A DNA stretch of 64,000 nucleotides from Fragilariopsis cylindrus CCMP1102 (taxonomy: Eukaryota; Bacillariophyta; Bacillariophyceae; Bacillariales; Bacillariaceae): the NCBI GenBank assembly GCA_900095095.1, contig FMBT01000304.1, forward strand, positions 124,001 to 188,000, written 5' to 3'. The notes beneath the pieces were generated by a model, which worked only from the letters and a program-made list of their open reading frames with translations, did no database searches and was not told where the DNA came from. The position numbers were made by a program, and so were the translations under genes. Position 1 is the stretch's first letter, and each line of letters begins with the position of its first letter. Positions 22,339-33,337 of this stretch are shown here, piece by piece.

Positions 22339-23120
22339 TATTGTTGATCCCGCTTTTATATTATGCTTGTTGACTTTCTTATGATTGAATTAAATTGAAT
22401 TGAAGTGGAGTGAAGTGAATTGTATCGATATTCTCTGTATACATTGATTGATTGATCGTCGAATGATGAGCGATGATGATGTGATTTGTTTTGATGTCAA
22501 GAATAAGTTCCCATTCTGCCGCATTATTATTTAATCATGTTCGGCGCATGCCAAACCTTTGAAAAAAAGATTTAGAAAAAAAGATATCATTGTTTATTTG
22601 GAGTGATTCGATTCATTCATTCATTCATTCAGTTGAGTCAGTCGATTGAGTCGAGTCGTGCATCCTTAATTTCGATTTAAAATCTAAAAAACTAAAACAC
22701 AAAAAAACACTGCTCGTGATTGATATTCAATCTTCATTCGCCATTCGTTAAGTTTGAAAAATTGAAAATGATTAATTAAAATACCGTAAAGATGTTTTGC
22801 TTCGACTAAGAAACAAATTATCTAATGGCGCTTGCATACGGTATGCATGCATGTAAATGAAAAGAAATAATCAAAAATCGTTTACTACAGCAGTACAGCT
22901 ACACACGCAAGTAAGTAGGCAGTACTGTACATGAACGAAGTCAAGTAGTACAGTAGTGACGACAAGACATACATACATTAAAGACAAAAGGAACAAAAAA
23001 ACAGACACAACAGAGGTGAAATAGAGACACAAAAAGAAAGGACAACGCCCACCGACACCCAAACAAATTGACTTGTAGTCGAGTCAGAGTCAAAGTCAAA
23101 GTCGAAAGAGAGGCGCAAAA
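22339..23120. other. Divergent intergenic region
   Basis: Shared upstream region of the minus-strand carrier gene and the plus-strand receptor gene, so it should hold both promoters. Contains ATTC tracts (22610-22630), TTGATTGATTGATC, AGTACTGTACATG and AGTACAGTAGTG motifs. No gene supported. Confidence 0.5.
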
Positions 23121-25100
23121 ATGCCACATCATAGTGACATAGTCACAACAACAACAATGAGCAGCGAATATCAACAACAGCAGCAGCAACATCGGTCACG
23201 GAAACGACGACAGCTGGTGTTCGAACAACAACAATTACAAGATACAAATAATCGTTTACGTATAATAAATAAAAATGATGTCAATGATGATGTCAATGAT
23301 GTCAATGATGATTTAGGAGATTCATCAGCTACAGGATCATCGACAGCTACAGCTGCATCCACAGCTATCTGTGATCTGGCAGGACTGGTACCATTTGTAT
23401 CGTCATTTCCATTAATGTATGGATATGAAGTTGCATTAGCAATGGAATTAGCAATACAACATTTAAATACCAAGAATGATTCCATTATACCAGAATTGGC
23501 AACGCAAACGCAACAAAAAGAAGTAGACGAATCAAATTCAAATTCAAATTCAAAATCAAACTTTAATTATTGTCCAATTCAATTTTCATCCATCTATATT
23601 GATACCGAACGAAATCCAAGTACATCCTTTGCCGAAGTGGATGTCTTAACTCGAACTACTGTTGTTACAGAGTATGAATATTTAATGAATGTGTCATCAT
23701 CAACATTAGATCTTCGTCAAGATACAGCAACTGAAATACAACCTAGTAGTAGTAGTAGTAGTAGTAACACACGTGGATCACGTAATAATTTATTACCATG
23801 TGCAATAGTAGGTGCACATGATTCAAAATCATCGAAAACAACTGCATTAGTTTCTGGTATGAGAGGTTTTCCACAAATATCACCAGGTACGTACAGTAGT
23901 TACTGTAAAATTAAAATTAAAGTTAATAAAATGAAATTTAATGAAATGAAGGGCTTTGGCGTACTGCGACTGCTACCCACCTACCTACCTACCAGGGTGG
24001 CATTTCACTTCATTTTTGGATCAGTTTAGTTTGTTTGCCACCACTGCTGGCAGCAACCCCCTCCGATTCGATTTGATTTGATTTGATTCGGATTGATTTG
24101 ATTCGGATTGATTTGATTCGGATTGATTTGATTTGATTTGATTTGATCCGATTTGATTCATTTCGAAACTTTTGATGGAGAGGAAACGCCGCTCCAACCA
24201 GAAACCGTATCGTAACTGGTATTTACCGCTTTTATCTTAACTCTCACACAACACTTTTATTCTCTCTATATCTATATCTATACGTTTTTTACAATGTAAT
24301 AATACAATACACATACACAAATAACAGCATCAACAAGTGATAGTCTTGATAATAGAGCACAATATCCTTTATTTGGACGTACTATGCCATCTGATCGATT
24401 CGCAACAGAAATTTTTATTAAATACTTACATGATGTATTACATGTACGACATATGTATGTTATCTTTGAATCACATCCATATACAAGAAGTATTGTACGT
24501 GGTTTACGGGAATCGATACAAAAATTAGGTTGGGCACCAAATGGAAATTCGACTACTACTTCCGATTCTTCGGATGATTCGGATCGTGATAATAATAATG
24601 TGAATGATTATTATGAAGATAATGTGATGTATATGGAAGAACAAATGATCGATCAAGGAATTAAGGGAAACAAATCATCTACTAGTAGTGTATCAACTGC
24701 CATCGAAAATTTAAAAAGATCTCAATTTAGATTCGTTATTTCATTAGTTCCAGATAGATCATTAAGTGACGCATTGATGTATACCGCGTATATTGCTAAG
24801 GTAGCAGGAGGTGATCATCCTACTGGTACTGGTGATGGCGGTGGTGTTGATGGTGGTTATTATTATTGGTGGGCATTTGATACTTTACAGATAATATTAG
24901 CAGGTCGAACTTTTGATAAGAATGATCCGCAACAATTAATTCTTGCAAAAGCCTATAATAGTTATGGTAGTATAGTACAAACATCAGATAAAGAATCAAA
25001 ACAATATAAATTATTCACTGAACAAGCACAAAAACTGAAACAACAATTGTATCAAGAACATTACAACCAAAACGAAGTCACCAATACTGCAACAACAACA

Positions 25101-25134
<34 letters not shown>

Positions 25135-27576
25135 TGACAAAGAAGAATAAAAGATGGCTATTTACTACACCAAATATACCGTATTTAGATGAAAATGATT
25201 GGTTTCGTAATGAAGAGTCTTTACAATTTGACGCAGCAGCGTATGCATATGATGCAACAATCTTAATTGGTATGAGTGTATGTAGAGAGGTTGCTGCAAA
25301 GAAAGCTGCAGCAGCACTTGCTGTGAATGATTATGCTACTATTGATAATAATACTCATTTGCATTTAACGGGAGAAGAAATTTATGAACGTATCAAGGTA
25401 ACAAATTTTACTGGTGTTAGTGGTTACGTCCTGTTAGATCCTACTACCGGTTCAAGGAATGGTGATACGGTACGATATGTCATTCAGAATTCTCGTGCAT
25501 TCGAAGTACGTGCTAATAATGGTACTTCTACAGGGAATATTACATTCCGTGAAACGGTAACTGATCTATATCGACCCGGGGGGGATTATAACTGGGAGAA
25601 TATTGCACCATTTATTTATGTTAACGGTGAAAAAACACTACCGTTAAATGCTGGTATACCACCACTTCAATTAAAACAAGAGGGTATCAATCCGTTAACT
25701 CAAGTGGTAGGTTTGACACTGTTTGGAGTACTAATGACAGCAACGATTGGGTTTGCCATTTGGACGTGTAAACATCGTGCTACTAAGGTAGTTCGAGCAT
25801 CACAACCATTTTTTCTGTACCTATTGTGTAAGTACTGTAGTTTCTTTTCTGTCTTTATTTTACGACACACATGAATGTATTTATTGTTGATTATATTGTT
25901 CTCTTAACGTCTTTTCTTCTTCTTCTAGGTATCGGTATTGGGACTCTTGCGTGCGCTATTATTCCTATGACATACGATCATTTAAGTACGGATTATTGTG
26001 ATCTGGCCTGTAATTCATCCTTCTGGCTTCTGGTGATTGGTTTTGGAATTACATTTTCGGCACTCTTTGCAAAAACATTACGTATCAATATTATCATGAG
26101 GAATGCAAAACTATGTCGACGAATCAAACTAACGGTTCGAGATACATTATACCCCGTTGTGATTATATTCATCTGTAAGTTTTATGTTTGTTACTTTATA
26201 AATCGTTACCATATAAAAATTAACTCACTAACCTGTTGTAAACGCTTTGTTTGCTTGCTGCATTAACTTTTTTTCTTCTTCAAATACAGTCAATATCATC
26301 ATGTTATCATTTATGCTTGTTTATAAGCCGATTACATATCTGACTATCCAAAATGATCCAGACCGATTTGGCCGACCTACTGTTGAGTAAGTGGAGATCT
26401 GAGTTGAAGGCAATCGAGAATTTATGTACAGCACTGCACTATTTACTCTCATTTTGTTCTAACCATCATTTCCCTTTTTTTTCTCAAATATTTTGACATA
26501 AAAGATATGGACGATGCTGCTACAAAGATTCTCTACATTTTATAATCCCTCTCTTACTAGTTAATCTTGGCATGATAGGCCTTGCTATATTTCAGGCCTG
26601 GAAAGCTCGAAATCTAAGTACCGAATTCGCGGAAAGCAAGTACGTCGCGATGGCACTATCTATTACCTTGATAGCAACGATATTGACAGTTCCCATCCTT
26701 GTTGTTGTCAAAGACCAACCGGATGCTGCTACATTTATTTCGACGGCTCTAATATTTGTCCTTACCAGCAGTACCCTCGGTTCTATTTTTATACCCAAGA
26801 TTATATACCACCTTGAAAGAACGTCCTTTAATTCTCCGGATTTTACGTCTAATGGAAGCCGTATCGGCGCCAGTAGCACCTCGAGCACCTCGAGTATTGA
26901 CAGGTTCTCTATGGGAGGTGGTGGTGAAAGAATCCTAACAACGAAAAATCAGCAGACGTTAACAAAAGAAATCAAAGCTCTCGAACGTGAACTCGCTGCT
27001 GCGAAGAAACGCGAGAGAATATTACAACAACAAAACAACGAACTAGAAAAGCGTCAAAGAGAGACCAGCAACGATGATACTGTTTGGGGTCAGGAGGAGG
27101 AATGTTGTTCTGGGGATCTTCATAATGTGTCTGAGAAGATCAAAAGGAAAAATAATGATAACGATAATGTTATCTCTGAAAATGATACCAGAAGCAAACC
27201 CTCCAAAAGTGTTTCGTTTTCCATCGAAAACGATAGCAGCAGTGGTCAGATTACAAATGGTAGTCTTAAGGTTGTTTCCTCCGGCAGTAGTAAGTCAGTT
27301 TCCTTCTGCGACGATTTAATTATGATTAACGCAACCGATACTAGAAGTTCTCGGCGTAGTAAGCTTCCCAGAAGAAACACAGGTTTTTTTAACAACATCA
27401 AGAACAGAAATAAGGCAAAGTCAAATGGCAATTCTGGCGAGCTTTCTCAATCCGAACCGAAGCTTTTGATGAACATGGTCGATGAATTGCATTCCTCGTC
27501 AATGAAGGACCATAAAAAGACTCTATTGGATCTTAAAGATGAACAAAATATAAGTGATTTGTCGCTCGGGGTCTAA
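23121..27576 (+). CDS. Class C G-protein-coupled receptor, GABA-B-like (five exons)
   Basis: Exons 23121-23886, 24328-25827, 25929-26174, 26290-26386 and 26505-27576 all have GT-AG borders and keep phase, giving 1,226 residues. A Gln/Arg-rich N-terminus precedes a periplasmic-binding-type ligand domain (about residues 85-680) with family-typical stretches: CDLAGLVPFVSSFPLMYGYE, CAIVGAHDSKSSKTTALVSG, and, across intron 1, SPGASTSDSLDNRAQYPLFG then RTMPSDRFA. The seven-helix domain starts at about residue 710 (LTQVVGLTLFGVLMTATIGF) and ends near IFIPKIIYHLER. The tail has a leucine/charged coiled coil (about 1020-1057, LTKEIKALERELAAAKKRER), as in GABA-B receptors, which pair through such coils. 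It is a plasma-membrane receptor for a small ligand. No N-terminal signal peptide is visible, so either the first exon is missing or the first helix serves. Confidence 0.9.
24064..24160. repeat. GATTTGATTT/GATTCG tract in receptor intron 1
   Basis: About 100 bp of repeated GATTTGATTT and GATTCGGATTGATTTG units within the 441-nt first intron of the receptor gene. Confidence 0.7.
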
Positions 27577-28208
27577 ATAAATATACAATAGATTATAATA
27601 ATAGTACATATAATTATATTATACTATACTAGATCTAAACTAAACAAGGTAATAGTCTCCTCCTATTCTTTCCCTACATCTGTTGTAGACGACAACTAAG
27701 TTGGTGTAGAGAATGACGGTGTTTTTTGAAGATCGGTATATATGCAGTACAGTACAGTACAGTAATGCACGTAAAGCATATCATAACATAACATAAAGAT
27801 GGACGAATGGACGAATAAACGAATGAACGAACGAAAGAATAGAACAAACGACTGTAGTAGTAGAAATTAAAATTTATGATAGTACTGTACAGTAGTAGAG
27901 CTTTAACGTTTAGTTATTCAAGATTGATCGTTTCTTTCTTTCTTTCTTTCTTTCTTCCTTTCATTTTCTTCTTTCTTTCTTTCTTTCTTCTTTTCTTTAT
28001 TTCTATGTTTCATGTGGCGTTATTTTAAAGTTATGTGAGACTGTAAGTTTGTGTTCCTGTTTTTCATTATAATGATTGATTTTTTTCATTTTCAGTAGGA
28101 TATTATGCTATGCTTTACTATGATATACGGTAGGATGATGATGATGATGTTGATGAATATTAGGATGAATTGCATGACTCTCTTCACCATTACTGCTACT
28201 ATTATTTT
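27577..28208. other. Convergent intergenic region with CTTT tracts
   Basis: Lies between the receptor stop codon and the 3' end of the minus-strand poly-Gln gene. Contains CAGTACAGTACAGTACAGTA (27745-27764), an ACGAATGGACGAATAAACGA-type tract (27802-27835) and TTTC tracts (27930-27998). No gene seen. Confidence 0.55.
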
Positions 28209-28811
28209 TTAATCTACATTGGTATTATTATTTGCATTATTTAATTCTGCAATTGTTGTTGATGTTTGTTGTATTTTAAGTTGTAATAAGTTTCTTGAAT
28301 TAATTTTATCTTTTAATTCATTTTCAATCTTATATGATTCTATCATACCATCTTCATAATCTTTTTTTAAACGTTCACATACAATTTCTAACGGACGTAA
28401 TATGTTATTATAATATTTTTCCCATTCTTGTTCTTGTTGATCTTGTTGTTGTTGATTATTTTGTGGATGTTGTGGATTCAGAGTTTGCTGTTGTTCTTGT
28501 CCTGGCTCTTGTTGTTGATCGTCATCGTCATCGTCTTTATTATCTTGAGCAAGATCAATACTTGAACTAGTAGTAGTAAAAGCGGACGATGAAGCGACTA
28601 CTGGGGTCGTAGTAGTCGCGGAAGTAACAGCAATAGAATAATGATACGGGGATGACTGTAGTAATAACGATTGTTGATGCTGTTGCTGTTGCTGTTGCTG
28701 TTGAGAAGATCCATCTTCTTCATTTGAGTTACTAGTGCTGCTCATTTTATAAGTGCTCGTCGGATTCGGGCTAGTAGGACTTGGAGCAGTAGCAGTCCTC
28801 ATATTCCTTGG

Positions 28812-28846
<35 letters not shown>

Positions 28847-29690
28847 ATTGCTGCTGAAGCTGTTGCTGTTGAAGCTGATCCAGCTGCTGTTGTAGCTGCT
28901 GTTGAAATTGCGATAACTGTGGCAACGACGAAGTGGGGTATTGTTGGTGCTGTTGTCGTTGCCGAGATTGTTGAAGGACAGCTTGAGCTTGTTGTTGTTG
29001 ATGATGTTGCATCAACATCGTCATCCCTGTTGTAGCAGTTGAAGCAGCGGTAGATGCGACTGTTGACGCTGACACTGACGACGGCGTCTCATCAGCGTTT
29101 GTAGCATCCAAATGATAGACGTTATTATGCATAGTTGCAGCGGCTGCCTCCTTAGCATAATCAGTAGTAGTAGCAGTGTCAGTAGCAGGGATAGTTGGAA
29201 GGATAGGGACAACAGGGGCGACAACACCTCCGTGATGTAGTCCGTGTCCACTAACACCAACACCAACGACAGCAGCGACTTCATCATTTCCGCGACTTCC
29301 AGTTACATGATGTCCACCACCAAATAGCCGACCATGAAGAGGATGTCGATTATGCTGTTGTTGTTGCTGCTGTTGCTGCTGTTGATGCATAATCTGAAGA
29401 TCAAGTTGTTGACGTTGTTGCAATGCCATAGTGTTCATTTGTTGTTGTTGTTGTTGTTGTTGTTGTTGATGAGCATGTTGAATTACTTGTTGTGTTTGTA
29501 TTGTTGTTGTTGAAGCTGCTTGTTCTGTTGCTGTTCTAGTCTGCTCTTTTTCATCGTAAACATCTTGTTGTTCTGTTTCCTCCTTCTTTTTCTTTCCACC
29601 TTTCTTTACTCTCTTCTTCGGTTGTTGGACTTCGTTCTTTGGCTCTGCGGTATAATCATCGTCGCCATCATCAATATTATTATTCGTCAT
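28209..29690 (-). CDS. Poly-Gln nuclear-type protein with C-terminal coiled coil
   Basis: A 493-residue single-exon protein from the first in-frame ATG (the frame extends a little upstream without one). Order: an acidic start (MTNNNIDDGDDDYTAEPK), a strong basic cluster (KKRVKKGGKKKKEE) suited to nuclear import, then Gln and His runs, an Ala run of 10-12, further Gln runs and a Ser/Thr-rich middle. The only globular-looking part is the last 70 residues (WEKYYNNILRPLEIVCERLK then KDYEDGMIESYKIENELKDK), which predicts a coiled coil. This layout is common in transcription co-regulators such as Mediator-type subunits, but I cannot assign a family. Most of the frame is CAG/CAA repeat and probably length-variable. 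Confidence 0.6.
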
Positions 29691-30597
29691 TCTCGTTCTC
29701 GTTCTCGTTCTTATCAATGAGTTTTGACTGCTTCTACGGTATTTGCTGATTACATGTAGTGTAGTGAAATACTATTATTACTGTAAAACTTGAACGAAAA
29801 TATACTTCACTTTTTATATGATATCGAACATATTCATTTGTGTTGGCTGTGGTAATAAAGTGTTGAAGTATCTTACTGTACACTGTACTGCGTATAACGT
29901 AAAACGAAGAACAGGCCCTATTAGATCGCATGTTTGATTTGATGACTTCTGGAAGCAATTTGGGGGATTGCTGATCGGCGTTCTATTCGAGTAGTGAGTC
30001 GTTTCGAAAATATGCCCCCCTTTCCCAAAATTTTATTTTATTGAATTCTGAACGCTCAGGGTACCGGTACATCCTCAAAAGACGTACTTTACATCTCTCC
30101 CCCAATTATATGATGTGCAACACCAATAGACGAGTATTCAGATAAATGCACTTTTTCTGAATCGACAACCACGTCAAAATATGACCTCAGGAGGACTCGA
30201 GCCTAAGGCAACATATTATCTTCAGGAATTCTTGAGTAAATTAGCGCTGCTCGGAGGGCGGGGGAAGTACGCTTGAATCGCACACAAAATGCAAAATGTA
30301 CGAAAAACATAAAAATAAGCGAAGTTTTAAGGTTCAACGCGCTTTTATTGCGTTGTTAGAGGCGCTTTGCATGGTGGTGGTGGTGAAGATCTAGATCTAC
30401 CACCACCAACAACATCATCACCTCCTAAAAAGAGTACACAAAGAAATCAGAAGGGGAAAATGAATGAAAAAAAAACAAGAAGATCAACAATAAAAATAAC
30501 AACAAACAAAAAATGGGCAAAAGAAAGACGGAATGAACTTTAAGAAAGGGTAAATATTTATTGTATTCTATATTCTATATTATAAATTCTATTATAA
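29691..30597. other. Intergenic with hairpin-forming sequence
   Basis: Upstream of the poly-Gln gene and downstream of the glycosyltransferase gene (both minus). Contains a near-perfect palindrome at 30376-30407 and a CAACGC/GCGTTG hairpin near 30334-30354. No gene supported. Confidence 0.5.
30376..30407. repeat. Near-perfect palindrome
   Basis: GGTGGTGGT, two unpaired bases GA, AGATCT, then AGATCT and ACCACCACC: two 15-bp arms with a two-base bulge and no loop between the AGATCT halves. It could form a cruciform or, if transcribed, a hairpin in the 3' region of the glycosyltransferase gene. Confidence 0.6.
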
Positions 30598-32597
30598 TTA
30601 ACGGTTGAATAACATTTTACTTGAAAATCCATATGGATCATCACCATCGTTGTTATTATTCGTATTATTAGTTGTAGTACTATTGTTATTCGTATTGTTA
30701 GTATTTGTACTAATATCAAATCGTAATATATCCTTGATATAATATTGTAATTGTTTCTCATCCACATCTCGCATGACGTTTGCTGAATTTCTAAAATGAA
30801 CTAATGTTGCATATTCATAAGTATTATTATTTTTAGTAGTAGGACGTTGTAGCTGTTGTTGTTCGATACTACCATCGTTTCGTTCTATTTGTTCCTGTTG
30901 CTGTTGCATGGCTATAATGTCATTATATCGTTCTGTGATATTGATAGTTTCTGGAAATTGGATATACTTGGTATTTTGTTTCATTAGAATGATTTCACAT
31001 TCGATCTTTGGATTCTTATTCCCTCTACGACGTTTACGTTTACCATTTACATCCTTTCCAGTATCAGTGTCACTACTACTACTGCTGCTGCTGGTATTAC
31101 GACTTTCAAGTTTTTCTTGACGATGACGTTGTTCCTGTAACATCATTGTTAATGATACTTGATCTGCAATGTAATGAATCGAATGAAAGATGATAGAACT
31201 TAGAAAGTAGCGAGCAACAGAACAACACAAAAAAGGCAGCGACAAACTGTACTTCAAATATATGCATAGAGATATTATACGGCCACACACGCGATAGAAT
31301 AGATTCTAAATTTATCGCGTCTCAAGATAGATCAGGTCGAGTAAGTCGAGTGTGTGTGAGTCTCTTACTTACCTTTTAATAATCGTTCTGTTCTGTTTTG
31401 TTGCATTAGTGTTCTCCATCTTTCAAGACATATTTCAGATGATATAAAATTATTGTTGTTGTTGTTGTTAGTAATAGTTGTAGTTGTAGTGTTAGGATTA
31501 GTATTACTTGATTTAGATTTTGAGGATGGTTGTATACGTAATATAAATTGTCCACCTTGTATTTCTTGACTACCATTCCCTTCAAAGAAGTATATTTTTG
31601 CTGTTCTACTAGCAGTAGTAGGCTTTGTTGTTGTTTCTTTTGTTGTTGTAGATGCACTACCCGTAGTTGTATTTGTAGTTATAACTTGTGCTTCTTCTTC
31701 TTCATTATGTTGTGTATTATGTATTTGATAGAGAGTTTCATATTCTTGAAATAATGGTGGTAATTCATTACCAACGATGATATCGATATCTAAATAATAG
31801 AGTAATTCAATATCCTGTAACCGTTCATCTAATTTTAAATAATCATAAATATATGTTTTATAGACTTTCGAATTCATGGTCGTGGATTTAAATTTTTTAT
31901 GTTTGATTGTGGTAATAGATTTATCTTGAGTGTAAAATATTATAATTTTTGGATCATTCTTCATTAAATTGTTATTATTACTATTATTATTGGTTGCTGT
32001 TGCATTGTTGTTCGTATTCGTTGCTGTTGCTGTTGAGTTAGTAGGTAATAATAAATCAGCTTCAGCTTCAGTATATTCATATTCATACCGTTGTTCATTC
32101 GCATCGGTTACTAATATAATATAATCCGAATAATTACCAATATTCCTTGCCGACCATATAAAACGTTCTACTAATGTGGTCTTGGCTGCCTTTTTACCCA
32201 TACTAATCAGGAAGATACCACGTTTGATATTAGTATTGGTATTGTCACTTTCATTATCGATGGTAGTCGTCGTTAGTGTTGTTGTTGCTGGTGCATCGGT
32301 GACTGGAACTTTCGTTTCCGTTCTAATCGACGTCGTCATGTTCCCATTTTTTGACGGAGAAGATGCAGACGCCGTTCTTGAAGCCATCATTGCCGTCGTC
32401 GTCGCAGATGAAGATGAAGATGAAGATGGGATGCTGTCATCGTTGTGAATATTGCTTTGCTCCATTACTTGCTGCTCATCGTCGTCTCCTACTGCAACCC
32501 CAACCCGATTTATTAATGTACTATTTTTAATTTGATATAATGATGATAGTATCAGAAATAAATACAGTAGAAAGATTTTCATATTCATATTCATCAT
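30598..32597 (-). CDS. Type II membrane glycosyltransferase, GT8-like (two exons)
   Basis: Exon 1 (32597-31373) and exon 2 (31163-30598) join in phase through a 209-nt intron (donor GTAAGT, acceptor TTGCAG), giving 596 residues. The first ATG gives MMNMNMKIFLLYLFLILSSL, a signal-anchor helix typical of Golgi enzymes. A Ser/Thr stem follows, then a GT-A-like core: RGIFLISMG, YSDYIILVTDA, and the metal-binding DxD in LLYYLDIDIIVGNELPPLF, followed by EIQGGQFILRIQ, which corresponds to the acceptor-side loop seen in GT8 enzymes. The Asn/Thr runs are insertions. The C-terminal exon is basic and Asn-rich (KRKRRRGNK) with a possible extra domain (EYATLVHFRNSANVMRDVDE). It should transfer a sugar from a nucleotide sugar in the secretory pathway; donor and acceptor are unknown. 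GT-A type is fairly sure, GT8 less so. Confidence 0.7.
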
Positions 32598-33337
32598 GGT
32601 GCAGAAGTAAATATGAGATAGGTACAACTGTAGCGGATAGCTGATGCCTTTCTCTGTTTTGTCTTCGTTTGAGAAGGAATGGCTGTACTATCTCTGCTCC
32701 TGCTACCTTTGTTGAACTTTTACAATTATTAATAAATGTACGTATCATTTATTTATGTCGCTTATAACATAAGAAGCATAAAAGTAACTTACAAAAATGA
32801 GACGACATAGTATAAAAATAAATAAAATTATTTTTTTAGGTAAGGCAAGAAAAAGCAACGGTATTTTTCTTTGATTCAAAAAATTCAAATGTTTAATAAT
32901 TAAGTCATTTAACCGTCCTTTTTTTTTAATTAATCGACCGTTTCTTGTACACGACGGCGATTGCGAGAAGTTGTTACAGAGAGTCAGTCGTGGGGTAAAA
33001 ATACTTAATCAGGAGTAATAATTTATACAACAGCAACACATACATACATATATATTATATAAAATGGCTCATGCCATTTGTGGTGGTTAATTGCAGACCG
33101 TGGTTGCAGAAAATGAGGTGATACATGATACTCTGTACTGATGTACCAAATTAGACCTCCTTAAGGGCAATGCCTACTACTTGCTCCATTATTGCTAGCT
33201 GAGTGGTGTGTTGAAATTTGAATAATGTTTTATATTACTTAATTCTTTCCTTCTTCTTTAAATCTTGTTGGTGTGGATGTTTAGTATGTCGTATGATCAC
33301 AATCACCACTTTCCTACAGTAATACAATACTATAGTA
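32598..33337. other. Intergenic between minus-strand genes
   Basis: Upstream flank of the glycosyltransferase gene and 3' flank of the transporter gene. Short AT-rich stretches (CATACATACATATATATTAT near 33040); no gene seen. Confidence 0.5.
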
